Shown here piece by piece: positions 25,030-34,303 of a DNA stretch of 45,013 nucleotides. The first letter of the stretch is position 1, and every line of letters starts with the position of its first letter. The stretch spans positions 1-45,013 of the forward strand of contig JALWTA010000015.1 of the NCBI GenBank assembly GCA_027082955.1. The letters are read 5' to 3'. The stretch comes from Sulfurovum sp. (GTDB taxonomy: Bacteria; Campylobacterota; Campylobacteria; Campylobacterales; Sulfurovaceae). Position numbers and translations under genes: made by a program. The notes below the pieces were generated by a model. The model saw only the letters and a program-made list of their open reading frames with translations. It was not told the origin of the DNA and ran no database searches.

Positions 25030-25902
25030 TTATTTTGAAAGTACTTCTTTGACCGCTTTACCGATGTCAGCCGGTGAGACAACGACTTTTACGCCTGCTG
25101 CTTCAAGCGCATCCATTTTCTCTTTTGCTGTACCGGCAGAACCGGAAACGATCGCCCCAGCGTGTCCCATTCTTTTACCCTTAGGTGCAGTCTGCCCAGC
25201 AATGAAGGCAACCACAGGCTTAGTGATCTGCTCTTTAATAAGCTTCGCCGCCTGAATTTCAAGGTCACCACCGATCTCTCCGATCATTACGATCGCTTCG
25301 GTTTCAGGATCAGCCTCGAACATTGGCAGCAGTTGCTTGTAGCTTAGCCCGATGATCGGGTCACCGCCAATACCGACTGCTGTGGTGATACCGTATCCCT
25401 CTTTTACTACCTGATTTGCACCCTCATAGGTAAGTGTACCGGACTTGGAGATAAGCCCGACATTCCCTTTTTTAAAGATATTGCCCGGCATAATACCGAT
25501 CTTGCACTCTTCAGCTGTGATGATCCCCGGACAGTTTGGTCCGATGGTCTTCATGCCGTGCTTGACCGCATAGGCTTTTGCCATCTGCATATCACGAACC
25601 GGCGCACCTTCTGTAATGATGACTGCAAGTTCAATCCCTGCGTCTGCCGCTTCCATCACCGCATCTGCAACGAATGCAGGCGGAACAAATACCATAGAAA
25701 CAGTGGCGCCGGTCGCTTCAACCGCATCTTTAACTGTGTTAAATACCGGCTTGCCAAGATGCTCTTGTCCGCCTTTGTTCGGTGTAACACCGCCTACGAT
25801 GTTTGTACCGTAGGCAAGACACTGCTCAGCATGGAAAGTACCTTCACTTCCTGTGAATCCCTGTACAATTACTTTTGTATCTTTATTTACCAGAATACTC
25901 AT
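25030..25902 (-). CDS. sucD: Succinyl-CoA synthetase alpha subunit
   Basis: SucD binds CoA and carries the phospho-histidine intermediate in the reversible formation of succinyl-CoA from succinate. The 290-residue protein has the N-terminal [15 protein letters not shown] CoA-binding loop, [21 protein letters not shown], and the active-site [13 protein letters not shown] with His near 246. AAGGAG precedes the ATG and only one base separates it from the sucC stop. In the reductive TCA cycle it feeds succinyl-CoA to the oor complex encoded just downstream. Confidence 0.97.
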   Translation of the reverse strand: MSILVNKDTKVIVQGFTGSEGTFHAEQCLAYGTNIVGGVTPNKGGQEHLGKPVFNTVKDAVEATGATVSMVFVPPAFVADAVMEAADAGIELAVIITEGAPVRDMQMAKAYAVKHGMKTIGPNCPGIITAEECKIGIMPGNIFKKGNVGLISKSGTLTYEGANQVVKEGYGITTAVGIGGDPIIGLSYKQLLPMFEADPETEAIVMIGEIGGDLEIQAAKLIKEQITKPVVAFIAGQTAPKGKRMGHAGAIVSGSAGTAKEKMDALEAAGVKVVVSPADIGKAVKEVLSK

Positions 25903-25903
25903 C

Positions 25904-27079
25904 TTACTTCGCTCCTTTTGCTGCTTCTACTGCTTTTTTCGCGCCGTCTGCAAGGTCAGTCGCAGGAATAACATTTTCAATATTCGCATTAGAGAGGATC
26001 TCTGCTGCTTCCTCAGCATTGGTACCATCCAGTCTTACAACAACCGGTACATGTACATCGACCATTTTTGTCGCTTCAAGAATACCGTTTGCAATTCTGT
26101 CACATCTTACGATACCGCCGAAGATGTTGACAAAAATTGCCTTGACATTCGGATTTTTCAGAATAATCTCGAATCCTTTGGCAACCGTTTCAGCATTGGC
26201 TTTTCCACCTACATCGAGGAAGTTCGCCGGTGTACCGCCCATATAGTTGATGGTATCCATCGTACCCATCGCGAGTCCTGCACCGTTGACCATACAGCCA
26301 ATCTCACCATCAAGAGCGATATAGCTAAGTCCGTACTGGCTCGCTTCTCTCTCATCAGGATCCTCTTCTGAGATATCTCTCATCTCTTCAATTTCAGGGT
26401 GTCTGTAGAGTGCAGAGTCATCAAAGCCCATCTTTCCGTCAAGTGCAAGGAAATCACCGGCACCTGTTTTGATCAGCGGGTTGATCTCGATGAGTTCTGC
26501 ATCTTTCTCCATGTAAACCTTGAAGAGTTTGGAAGCAAAATCAATAAATTTTCTCTGTTCGTTCTTGTCGGTGATTCCGAGACCGAAAACCAGTTCTCTT
26601 CCGTGGAATCCCTGAAATCCGATAGATGGATCGACTGCGACTTTTACGATCTTTTCAGGTGTCTCTTCTGCGACTTTTTCGATCTCCATACCACCCTCGG
26701 TAGAAGCCATGATCACAGGCATCTCTTTGGCTCTGTCAAGTACCACACCAAGGTAAAGCTCATCTTTGATATCCGCACCCTCTTCAATGTAGACTTTCTG
26801 AACCAGTTTTCCTTCCGGTCCTGTCTGGTGTGTTACCAGTGTCATACCCAAAATCTCACGTGCAAGTTGTTCTACCTCTTCCACAGATTTCGCCAGTTTA
26901 ACACCACCGCCAAGTCCACGTCCTCCTGCGTGGATCTGTGCTTTAACCACCCAGATGCTTCCGCCAAGTTCATGTGCTGCTTTCACCGCCTCTTCCGGTG
27001 TATTGGCAACGATTCCTCTCGGGGTCGGTACACCGTACTGAGCAAAGATCTGTTTTGCCTGATACTCATGAATATTCAT
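25904..27079 (-). CDS. sucC: Succinyl-CoA synthetase beta subunit
   Basis: SucC provides the ATP-grasp domain and the succinate site. The 391-residue protein starts [20 protein letters not shown], a hallmark of the family. It carries [18 protein letters not shown] (nucleotide binding) and [16 protein letters not shown] in the C-terminal ligase domain. AAAAAGGAG precedes the ATG. It opens the sucCD unit, with a good -10 at 27109. Confidence 0.97.
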   Translation of the reverse strand: MNIHEYQAKQIFAQYGVPTPRGIVANTPEEAVKAAHELGGSIWVVKAQIHAGGRGLGGGVKLAKSVEEVEQLAREILGMTLVTHQTGPEGKLVQKVYIEEGADIKDELYLGVVLDRAKEMPVIMASTEGGMEIEKVAEETPEKIVKVAVDPSIGFQGFHGRELVFGLGITDKNEQRKFIDFASKLFKVYMEKDAELIEINPLIKTGAGDFLALDGKMGFDDSALYRHPEIEEMRDISEEDPDEREASQYGLSYIALDGEIGCMVNGAGLAMGTMDTINYMGGTPANFLDVGGKANAETVAKGFEIILKNPNVKAIFVNIFGGIVRCDRIANGILEATKMVDVHVPVVVRLDGTNAEEAAEILSNANIENVIPATDLADGAKKAVEAAKGAK

Positions 27080-27108
27080 GCAGTCTCCTTTTTACAATAA
27101 GTTCCTAT

Positions 27109-27114
27109 ATTATA
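27109..27114 (-). promoter_or_regulatory. -10 element of sucCD
   Basis: A perfect TATAAT on the minus strand lies 29 bp upstream of the sucC ATG; no conserved -35 is visible. A separate promoter fits with the terminator-like hairpin after fumC. Confidence 0.65.
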
Positions 27115-27199
27115 CGACCATAGCAGATAATATATGGTTAATTGAATTATTATAAAGGATGATTTGATAAAAATGGTAAAAAATTACACAGTTTTGGCA

Positions 27200-27234
27200 G
27201 AAAAAGAGTGGAGAGAAGGCAGCAAAATGCTACC
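27200..27234 (-). terminator. Probable terminator after fumC
   Basis: On the minus strand GGTAGCA (27234-27228) pairs with TGCTGCC (27224-27218), with one G-U pair and a three-base loop, then a pyrimidine-rich tail ending in CTCTTTTTC. It lies 9 bp past the fumC stop. Confidence 0.6.
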
Positions 27235-27243
27235 TTTGGTAAA

Positions 27244-28641
27244 TTACGCCTTCGGAGCGATCATCTCTTCAGGACGTACATATTTGTCGAACTCTTCTGC
27301 TGTGAGCAGTCCGAGGTTGATCGCTTCCTCTTTGAGCGTTGTACCGTTCGCATGCGCTGTTTTGGCGATTTTCGCCGCATTTTCATACCCAATGTACGGA
27401 TTGAGCGCCGTTACCAGCATCAGTGAATCATTGAGAAACTTGTCGATCTTCTCTTCAATCGGCTGAATACCGACGGCACAGTTAACATCAAAACTTCTCA
27501 TAGCATCTGAAAGCAGTCTTACAGACTGAAGAATGTTGTAAGCGATGACCGGCTTAAAGACATTGAGCTCAAAGTTCCCCTGTGAAGCGGCAAATCCAAC
27601 CGCTGCATCGTTACCCATCACCTGTACAGCTACCATAGTCAGTGCCTCTGCCTGTGTCGGGTTGACCTTACCCGGCATGATGGAAGATCCCGGTTCATTG
27701 GCAGGAATCTCGATCTCACCCAGTCCGCATCTTGGACCGCTTGCCAGCCATCTGACATCATTAGCGATCTTCATCAGGTTTGCTGCCAGTGCTTTGAGTG
27801 CACCACTGAGTACTACTTCCGCATCATGCCCAGTCAGTGCATGGAATTTGTTTGGCTGAGAGACAAAACCGTAATCTTTGTCCATAAAGCTGTTGAGTTT
27901 GTCTGCCACTCTCTGGGAGAATTCGGGATGTGAGTTGAGCCCTGTTCCTACTGCTGTACCACCGATAGCAAGTTCTCTAATGTACTTAAGTGCATCTTCG
28001 ATCTGCTTAAGATTGGTCTCAAGCATCGCCACATACCCGCTAAGCTCTTGCCCCAGTGTCAGTGGTGTGGCATCCTGAAGGTGTGTACGCCCTATCTTGA
28101 CAATATCTGCAAAAGCTTCCGATTTTGCCTGAAGTGTTCCTTTGAGTTGATTAAGCGCAGGGATCAAGTTGTCAGTCACCGCAACCACTTCGGCAATACG
28201 CATCCCTGTAGGATAGGTATCGTTCGAGCTCTGTCCTTTGTTGACATCATCATTGGGGTGTACCAAATACTCTTTGGTAAAGTCGCCGCCAAGGATCTCT
28301 GTCGCTTTGTTGGCAACCACTTCGTTCATGTTCATGTTCGACTGCGTACCCGAACCAGTCTGCCATACAACCAGAGGAAAGTTATCATCAAGCTCACCGG
28401 CAAGTACCGTATCGCACGCTTTGACAATGGCATCTGTTTTGGCATCATCAAGGCGTCCAAGTTCATTGTTCACCAGTGCGCATGCCTTTTTGAGATTGGC
28501 AAATCCGTATACTACCTCCATAGGCATCTTTTCCGTACCAATTTTGAAGTTTTGTACCGAACGCTGTGTCTGTGCTGCCCAATACTTGTCTGCAGGTACC
28601 TGCATTTCACCCATGGTGTCTTTTTCGATTCTATATTCCAT
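27244..28641 (-). CDS. fumC: Class II fumarate hydratase
   Basis: FumC interconverts malate and fumarate without an iron-sulfur cluster. Translation from ATG 28641 (GGGAG five bases upstream) gives 465 residues starting [16 protein letters not shown], the usual fumarase start; an in-frame extension upstream overlaps the mdh end and is not convincing. The family signature [27 protein letters not shown] and [16 protein letters not shown] are all present. It lies 16 bp after mdh and is presumably transcribed with the two malate dehydrogenase genes. Confidence 0.96.
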   Translation of the reverse strand: MEYRIEKDTMGEMQVPADKYWAAQTQRSVQNFKIGTEKMPMEVVYGFANLKKACALVNNELGRLDDAKTDAIVKACDTVLAGELDDNFPLVVWQTGSGTQSNMNMNEVVANKATEILGGDFTKEYLVHPNDDVNKGQSSNDTYPTGMRIAEVVAVTDNLIPALNQLKGTLQAKSEAFADIVKIGRTHLQDATPLTLGQELSGYVAMLETNLKQIEDALKYIRELAIGGTAVGTGLNSHPEFSQRVADKLNSFMDKDYGFVSQPNKFHALTGHDAEVVLSGALKALAANLMKIANDVRWLASGPRCGLGEIEIPANEPGSSIMPGKVNPTQAEALTMVAVQVMGNDAAVGFAASQGNFELNVFKPVIAYNILQSVRLLSDAMRSFDVNCAVGIQPIEEKIDKFLNDSLMLVTALNPYIGYENAAKIAKTAHANGTTLKEEAINLGLLTAEEFDKYVRPEEMIAPKA

Positions 28642-28657
28642 CATGTCTCCCTTGTGT

Positions 28658-29602
28658 TTAGTTAAAAAAGTTGTTCTCTTTGAGCACGGCAATGCCCTCT
28701 TTGATGCTCTCTACCGAGGTAGCAAACTTCGCTTTTGTTTCATCATCAAGCTTCATCTCGATGATCTTCTCTACACCCTGCTTGCCAAGTATGACCGGTA
28801 CACCTACGGCAACATCACTGTAGCCGTACTCACCCTCAAGCAGCGCGGAAGCAGCAACCACCACCTTAGCATCATTGAGGATCGCTTCGACCATGTAGGC
28901 AATGGCACGACCCGGTGCATAATATCCTGACGTGCCAAGATGTTTGACGATCTCAGCACCACCGTTCTTGGTACGATCAATGATCTCTTCCATATCTTTT
29001 TGGCTTAGCAGTTCGGAGACGTTGACCGAGCCCACCTGAACCTCCTGTGGCAGCGGGATCATATGCTGTCCGTGGTCACCGATGACCAGTGTGCCGATCT
29101 GTCCGGCACCGTAGCCGAGTTTGTTGTAGATCTGGTATGCCATACGTGCACCATCTAGCGCACCGGAGAGCCCGACAATACGGCTACGCTCCCACCCTGT
29201 CATCTGAGCAATTACATAGGTCATCACATCCAGAGGGTTGGAAACACAGATTATCACAGCATTCGGGGAGTACTTCATCACATCTTCTACCACACTTTTC
29301 ATGATCTTTGCATTGATCATCAGCAGATCTTCACGGGTCATATCCCCTTTGCGCGGTACGCCTGCCGTGATCACCACAATATCACACTCACTCACATCTG
29401 CCGGAGACTGGGCAGCTGTAATCACTGTGCTGTTTGGCGCATAATGTGTTGACTGACCAATGTCTATCGCTTTGCCTTTGGCTACCCCTTCTGCAATGTC
29501 GAACAGTACGATCTCCCCGCATGTTCCCATCATACTCAAACTGAACGCGGCAGTCGCACCTACCGCACCTGCACCGATTATCCCTACCTTACGCTTTGTC
29601 AT
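28658..29602 (-). CDS. mdh: Malate dehydrogenase, NAD-type
   Basis: The enzyme interconverts oxaloacetate and malate. From ATG 29602 the product has 314 residues. The dinucleotide fold has GAGAVG at 10-15 and Asp35 (VLFD) at the end of beta strand 2, the residue that selects NAD over NADP. Substrate arginines lie in [12 protein letters not shown]; the catalytic His is in GDHGQHM, an unusual form of the GxHGDxM motif. The frame extends by a TTG directly abutting the previous stop, but ATG is the safer start. It follows its paralogue by 3 bp. Confidence 0.92.
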   Translation of the reverse strand: MTKRKVGIIGAGAVGATAAFSLSMMGTCGEIVLFDIAEGVAKGKAIDIGQSTHYAPNSTVITAAQSPADVSECDIVVITAGVPRKGDMTREDLLMINAKIMKSVVEDVMKYSPNAVIICVSNPLDVMTYVIAQMTGWERSRIVGLSGALDGARMAYQIYNKLGYGAGQIGTLVIGDHGQHMIPLPQEVQVGSVNVSELLSQKDMEEIIDRTKNGGAEIVKHLGTSGYYAPGRAIAYMVEAILNDAKVVVAASALLEGEYGYSDVAVGVPVILGKQGVEKIIEMKLDDETKAKFATSVESIKEGIAVLKENNFFN

Positions 29603-29605
29603 CAA

Positions 29606-30577
29606 CTACTTCTTCTCTTCTTCAAGTTCTGCAAAAAAATCAACTTCATAGAGTTTGTCTATCATCTCCTGTACCGCTGCTACAGAATTTTTAAAACGCT
29701 TTTGCTGCAGCGGCTTGAGGGTCATGTTGATCACTTGTTCTGCTCCCCCAGCACCGATCATTACAGGCACACCGGAGACAACACCGGAGTAGCCATAGTC
29801 GTTATCGAGCAAGATCGCACAGGAGTGGATCTGATTGGTATCTTTCAGGATCGCTTCTACCATCACCGTGGTTGATTTTGCAGGCGCATAGTAGGCTGAA
29901 CCGTTGCCAAGCAGGTTCACGATCTCCGCACCGCCGTTGCGTGTCTTGCGTACGATCTCACCGATCTCTTCAGAGTCAAGCAGGTCTTCAATAGGTACAC
30001 CGGCAACCGTCGTAAATTTGGGCAACGGTACCATCGTATCGCCATGCCCGCCCATTACCGTCGCACGGATCTGCCCTGCACCATATTCAAGTTTCTCATA
30101 GATAAAATGTGCCATACGCGCTGCATCGAGGATGCCGGCCATCCCCATCACACGTTCTCTTGGAAATCCTGTATATTTCAACGCTACATAAGTCATGACA
30201 TCCAACGGGTTGGAAACCACGATCACAATAGCATCGGGAGCATACTCTTTGATCTCTTTTGCATAACATTTGACAATCTCAGCATTTTTCAACAGTAGAT
30301 CATCCCTGCTCATACCTGGTGTTCGAGGTGCTCCTGCCGTAATGATGACCACATCCGACTCAGCCATATCCTCAGGACCTTTTGCCGCTTTTACGATGGT
30401 ATGCTGTCTTGCCGCATTGGCGGCCTGTGACATATCGAGTGCTTTCCCTTTTGCCACATCATAGTTTCTGCCTCGAAGCAATACATTGTGACATGCACCG
30501 TTCATTGCCAAAATAAATGCGACTGTCGAACCAAAATTCCCCGTCCCGATGACCGTAACTTTTTTACCCTTTGCCAT
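29606..30577 (-). CDS. Second malate dehydrogenase, predicted NADP-type
   Basis: From ATG 30577 (AAGGA five bases upstream) the product has 323 residues; the open frame runs further upstream but through a structured leader. It is a clear paralogue of the next gene, with GTGNFG at 11-16, GAPRTPGMSRDD for substrate binding and the standard catalytic GGHGDTMVPL. At the end of beta strand 2 it reads LLRGRN, so the NAD-selecting Asp is Gly36, followed by Arg37. This is the classic change that favours NADPH. Cofactor preference is inference. Its promoter and leader (30598-30700) appear independent of icd. Confidence 0.9.
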   Translation of the reverse strand: MAKGKKVTVIGTGNFGSTVAFILAMNGACHNVLLRGRNYDVAKGKALDMSQAANAARQHTIVKAAKGPEDMAESDVVIITAGAPRTPGMSRDDLLLKNAEIVKCYAKEIKEYAPDAIVIVVSNPLDVMTYVALKYTGFPRERVMGMAGILDAARMAHFIYEKLEYGAGQIRATVMGGHGDTMVPLPKFTTVAGVPIEDLLDSEEIGEIVRKTRNGGAEIVNLLGNGSAYYAPAKSTTVMVEAILKDTNQIHSCAILLDNDYGYSGVVSGVPVMIGAGGAEQVINMTLKPLQQKRFKNSVAAVQEMIDKLYEVDFFAELEEEKK

Positions 30578-30597
30578 CTGCATCCTTTGTATTGGAA

Positions 30598-30690
30598 TCA
30601 TAGGACAGACTTGCGGCAAAACATCATTCATAACTCCCAACTGAGTTATCAAAAACATTTTGCATGCCAAAAAAGTCCTCTTGTCCTATG
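30598..30690 (-). promoter_or_regulatory. Highly structured 5' leader of the NADP-type malate dehydrogenase gene
   Basis: Read on the minus strand, nested complementary segments form a bulged long helix. CATAGGACA (30690-30682) pairs with TGTCCTATG (30607-30599). GACTT (30677-30673) pairs with AAGTC (30612-30608). GGCA (30668-30665) pairs with TGCC (30618-30615). An apical hairpin ATAACTC/GAGTTAT with a six-base loop lies at 30649-30630. The basal helix closes about 20 nt before the ATG, just above the ribosome site. The AT-rich -10-like element directly precedes the first helix. It looks like a cis-regulatory RNA; I do not match it to a known riboswitch. Confidence 0.55.
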
Positions 30691-30692
30691 TT

Positions 30693-30700
30693 ATTAAATA
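30693..30700 (-). promoter_or_regulatory. Candidate -10 for the structured leader
   Basis: TATTTAAT on the minus strand ends three bases before the basal helix, so transcription would start at or just inside the helix. Confidence 0.4.
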
Positions 30701-30736
30701 GATTATGGATATTTATTCTATCATAAAGTGTGTTAC

Positions 30737-30756
30737 ACAGAGCAAAAATGCTCTGT
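30737..30756. other. Perfect hairpin between icd and the NADP-type malate dehydrogenase
   Basis: ACAGAGCA (30737-30744) and TGCTCTGT (30749-30756) form an 8-bp stem with an AAAA loop on the plus strand. It lacks a U-run on either side. On the minus strand it follows the icd terminator and precedes the candidate promoter, so it may be an operator. Confidence 0.45.
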
Positions 30757-30762
30757 ATGAAG

Positions 30763-30790
30763 AGAAAAAAAGCAACAAATGCTACTTTTT
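30763..30790 (-). terminator. Weak intrinsic terminator after icd
   Basis: On the minus strand AAAAAGTAGCA-TTTGT-TGCTTTTTTT forms a short AGCA/TGCT stem extended by A-U pairs and followed by a U tract. It lies 18 bp after the icd stop. The stem is weak. Confidence 0.5.
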
Positions 30791-30808
30791 GGGTAGATAA
30801 ACCCGTAA

Positions 30809-32992
30809 TTAGATCGCATCGATAATGCTGTTGAGTGTTGCAGAAGGTCTCATCGCAGCTTCTGCTTTGGCTTCATCTGGGTGATAATATCCGCCGATAT
30901 CTTTGGCACTGCCTTCCGCAGCCAGCAGTTCTTCAAGAATTTTCGCTTCATTTTTCACCAAAGCATCTGCAACAGGAGCAAACTTTTCTGCCAGTGCTTC
31001 ATCTGCAGTTTGTGTACTGAGTGCTTCTGCCCAATAGCGCGCTACCCAGTAATGAGATGCTTTGTTGTCCGGCTCACCTGCTTTTCTGCTTGGTGCCTTG
31101 TCATTGTCAAGGTAACCTTCATTGGCTTTGTCAAGTGCTTCAGTCAAGACTCCTATCTTGCTGTCTCCTGACTTCTGATACTCCATTCTCAGAGACTCGG
31201 CAAGTGCAAGGAATTCACCAAGAGAATCCCATCTAAGGTGTCCCTCTTTCAGGAACTGATCTACGTGCTTTGGTGCAGAACCGCCCGCACCAGTCTCAAA
31301 GAGTCCGCCGCCTGCAAGCAGAGGTACGATAGAGAGCATCTTTGCAGATGTACCAAGCTCAAGGATAGGATACATATCTGTCAGGTAGTCTCTCAGTACG
31401 TTACCGGTGACTGAGATGGTATCTTTACCCGCTCTTACTCTCTCGTTGGTGTAGCGTGTTGCAGCAGCAACATCCATGATCTTGATATCAAGCCCTGTAG
31501 TATCATGTTCCTCAAGATATTTGTTGACTTTCTTGATCATCTCGCTATCGTGTGCTCTATTTCCATCCAGCCAGAAGATTGCAGGGCTGCCTGTCAGTCT
31601 TGCTCTCTCAACTGCCAGTCTGACCCAGTCTCTGATCGGGATATCTTTTGCACGAGACATTCTCCAGATATCACCCGCTTCTACCTCATGTTTCATCAAT
31701 ACATTACCGTTGGCATCGACTACTTCTACCACTCCATCCTCGGCAATCACAAAAGTAGTCGGATGAGAACCGTACTCTTCTGCTTTTTGTGCCATCAAAC
31801 CGACATTGGCAACACTTCCCATCGTCGAAACGTCAAACTGCCCGTTGGCAACACAATCTTTAACCATCTCTTCATAGAAGATACCGTATGAGGCATCTGG
31901 AATCACGGCAACACACTCAACGGCATCACCATTTCTGTCCCATTGCTTGCCGCCTTCTCTAATCACTACAGGCATAGAAGCATCGATGATCACATCGTTT
32001 GGTGCATTGAAGTTCGTCTTCCCATTATCAGAATCTACCATTGCGATCTTTGGTGCATCTGCATCAACCACTGCCTGGAATGCCGCTTTGATCTCAGCCT
32101 CTTTTGCGTGACCTGCAATCTTCTTTTCAAGGTCTGCCATACCAAGATTCGGATTGACACCAAGCTCTTTAAAGAGGTCGGCATACTTGCTAAACACCTC
32201 TTCAAAGAAGACTTCAAAAGCATGACCAAACATCACAGGGTCAGAGACTTTCATCATTGTTGCTTTGAGGTGGATCGACCAAAGTACCCCATTGGCTTTG
32301 GCATCATCGATCGTCTTTCTGATAAATGCTCTGAGTGCTTTAGCAGACATGAATGTACCGTCAAGGATCTCACCGTCATGTGCATCAACAGACTTAAGCT
32401 CTTTGCCGTTAAGCAGTATCTTCACCTCTTGTGCTTTGTCAATAGTAACGGCTTGTTCATTACCGTAGAAGTCACCTTCACCGTTCATGTGCGCAACATA
32501 GGCTTTGGAGTTTTCAGCAAACGGCTTGAGTCTGTGCGGATGCTCCTGTGCATATTTTTTCACCGCTTTGGCAGCACGTCTGTCTGAGTTACCCTCACGC
32601 AATACAGGGTTTACCGCCGAACCGAGACAAACACTGTATTTTGCCTGAAGTGCTCTTTCCTCTTCGGTTTCCGGATTTTCCGGATAGTCTGGAATGTCAA
32701 ACCCATGTGACTGAAGCTCAGCGATACACGCTTTAAGCTGCCCTACAGAAGCAGAGATGTTTGGCAGTTTGATGATATTTGCTTCTGGCTGGTGTACGAG
32801 CTTACCGAGTCTTGCCAGTTCATCCTCTGCCAGTCCCATCGCTGCCAGTACACGGCCTGCAAGGGATATATTCACCTGTTCAACATCGACATTCGCTTCG
32901 TTTGCAAACGCTTTTACAATTGGGAAAAGCGAATAGGTCGCCAGTGCCGGTGCTTCATCAATTTTTGACCATAAAATCTTTGGTTTGGACAT
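30809..32992 (-). CDS. icd: Monomeric NADP-dependent isocitrate dehydrogenase
   Basis: The enzyme interconverts isocitrate and 2-oxoglutarate plus CO2 with NADP(H); in the reductive TCA cycle it carboxylates 2-oxoglutarate made by the oor complex. The 727-residue length and start (SKPKILWSKIDEAPALATYS) identify the monomeric family, distinct from the 400-residue dimeric enzymes. Family blocks seen include NPVLREGNSDRRAAKAVK, SIHLKATMMKVSDP, GSHPTTF and WLDGNRAHD. AAAAGGAA precedes the ATG. Confidence 0.96.
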   Translation of the reverse strand: MSKPKILWSKIDEAPALATYSLFPIVKAFANEANVDVEQVNISLAGRVLAAMGLAEDELARLGKLVHQPEANIIKLPNISASVGQLKACIAELQSHGFDIPDYPENPETEEERALQAKYSVCLGSAVNPVLREGNSDRRAAKAVKKYAQEHPHRLKPFAENSKAYVAHMNGEGDFYGNEQAVTIDKAQEVKILLNGKELKSVDAHDGEILDGTFMSAKALRAFIRKTIDDAKANGVLWSIHLKATMMKVSDPVMFGHAFEVFFEEVFSKYADLFKELGVNPNLGMADLEKKIAGHAKEAEIKAAFQAVVDADAPKIAMVDSDNGKTNFNAPNDVIIDASMPVVIREGGKQWDRNGDAVECVAVIPDASYGIFYEEMVKDCVANGQFDVSTMGSVANVGLMAQKAEEYGSHPTTFVIAEDGVVEVVDANGNVLMKHEVEAGDIWRMSRAKDIPIRDWVRLAVERARLTGSPAIFWLDGNRAHDSEMIKKVNKYLEEHDTTGLDIKIMDVAAATRYTNERVRAGKDTISVTGNVLRDYLTDMYPILELGTSAKMLSIVPLLAGGGLFETGAGGSAPKHVDQFLKEGHLRWDSLGEFLALAESLRMEYQKSGDSKIGVLTEALDKANEGYLDNDKAPSRKAGEPDNKASHYWVARYWAEALSTQTADEALAEKFAPVADALVKNEAKILEELLAAEGSAKDIGGYYHPDEAKAEAAMRPSATLNSIIDAI

Positions 32993-33181
32993 AGTCAGTT
33001 CCTTTTGCTAATTTAGTTTAATTCTTGGTAGGTGGAGTGTAACATGATTTATATACCGCTAGAATTAATCATATTGTTTTATAGAACTTATAGATTTGCT
33101 TTGTTTCCAAACTACACAAAATAAGGGGAAAGTATCTGGGAAAAGCATAACGCTAGGAGCATTTGCGCGAAAAACTACCAC

Positions 33182-33219
33182 AAAAAAGTGTTACCGAAGC
33201 ATACATCCGCTTCGGTAAC
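33182..33219 (-). terminator. Intrinsic terminator after the DUF302-like gene
   Basis: On the minus strand an 11-bp perfect stem, GTTACCGAAGC (33219-33209) and GCTTCGGTAAC (33200-33190), is followed by ACTTTTTTG. It lies 14 bp past the stop. Confidence 0.93.
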
Positions 33220-33233
33220 GAAGGAGAAAAAGA

Positions 33234-34208
33234 TTATTTTTCGAGTTCGAACCCTAGTTCTTTAAAGGTTTGAACAACCTCTGCATCGATCTTTCTCATG
33301 TATTCAATACGTTTAGGATCTTTAAAGTCAAGTCCGCTGATCCAGTTGTTGACACTGGAGTAACCCACATGCAGTTCATTCTTCCCTTTCGGAATATAGA
33401 AGTAGATAGAACATGGTGCGAACATTCCCGCTTCAGGTTTCCCTCTGTTGAAAATGGAGTTGGAGAACTGGAAGTGGCACAGCAGTGATACCCAGTAGGC
33501 ATCATATTTGTCAAATGGCAAATCCATATCGCCATATTCGAACTTCAGGTCAATAAATCCTGCAATAATAAAGTTGTGCTTTGTGAATTTTCCGTCATGT
33601 TCCATCACGAAATCTTCAATAAATTCATCCATGTCATCCGGTTTATCAAACTTTTTGACCAGCTTTGTCAATGTTTTTTCAGGCAGTGCATGCTGACGTT
33701 CATAGATTTTGGTAGCATCCGGTTTCATGGTTTTCATGACAACATCATCCAGCCCTTTGACCATTTTGGTAAATTCTGCACGTGTTGCCGGATCTTTTTC
33801 CCCAATGATATCAAGCATCATCTCCGGTGCGAGGTGACCGTAATGTGTGTTGTTATCGTTTTTGTTGTCAAGTGTCTTGTAAATGAGGAAGTTGAATGGT
33901 GTGAATGCGCCAAAATCCGGATTTTTCAAAAGCAGCGGACGAATCGCTTTTTTGTTGATGATATCATAAAAAGAGATGAACTCTACACCCTTCTCCTTAA
34001 ACTTCTGATAATAGAAGTTCTCGATATGCGTATTGGCTTTCATAATGGAGAAACCGGCTTCTCCTATTTTGTTACGCATCATATCATCAAATGTTTTTTC
34101 CACATTGCCTTTGGAAGTATGGAACTCAGCTGTGATAGGTGCCGCCTGACTTGCCGTCATAATACCGGCTGCCGCAAAAAGAGCCAAGACTGTTTTTCGC
34201 ATGTTCAT
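33234..34208 (-). CDS. Secreted protein with two DUF302-like halves
   Basis: The 324-residue product has a signal peptide (RKTVLALFAAAGIMTASQA) and so is periplasmic. Two segments look alike and DUF302-like: PDFGAFTPFNFLIYKTLD...HYGHLAPEMM (about 95-130) and PEAGMFAPCSIYFYIPKGKNELHVGY (about 255-285). The pattern is G-x-F-x-P followed by a tyrosine-ended strand. The assignment rests on pattern recognition only. DUF302 proteins are common in sulfur oxidisers, with no settled function. The ATG has AAAGGA six bases upstream; a strong terminator follows. Confidence 0.6.
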   Translation of the reverse strand: MNMRKTVLALFAAAGIMTASQAAPITAEFHTSKGNVEKTFDDMMRNKIGEAGFSIMKANTHIENFYYQKFKEKGVEFISFYDIINKKAIRPLLLKNPDFGAFTPFNFLIYKTLDNKNDNNTHYGHLAPEMMLDIIGEKDPATRAEFTKMVKGLDDVVMKTMKPDATKIYERQHALPEKTLTKLVKKFDKPDDMDEFIEDFVMEHDGKFTKHNFIIAGFIDLKFEYGDMDLPFDKYDAYWVSLLCHFQFSNSIFNRGKPEAGMFAPCSIYFYIPKGKNELHVGYSSVNNWISGLDFKDPKRIEYMRKIDAEVVQTFKELGFELEK

Positions 34209-34303
34209 GTTTTTTCCTTTTTAAAAAATTTACATCAACCATTTTACCCAATCTTTATTAAATCAATCTATTATATAGATAAATTTAAAAAAATAACTGA
34301 TGA

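Noticed and set aside
30578-30670. Extended N-terminus of the NADP-type malate dehydrogenase
   Set aside because: The extra residues do not align with the paralogue, which begins at the same point as ATG 30577, and the stretch is occupied by the structured leader.
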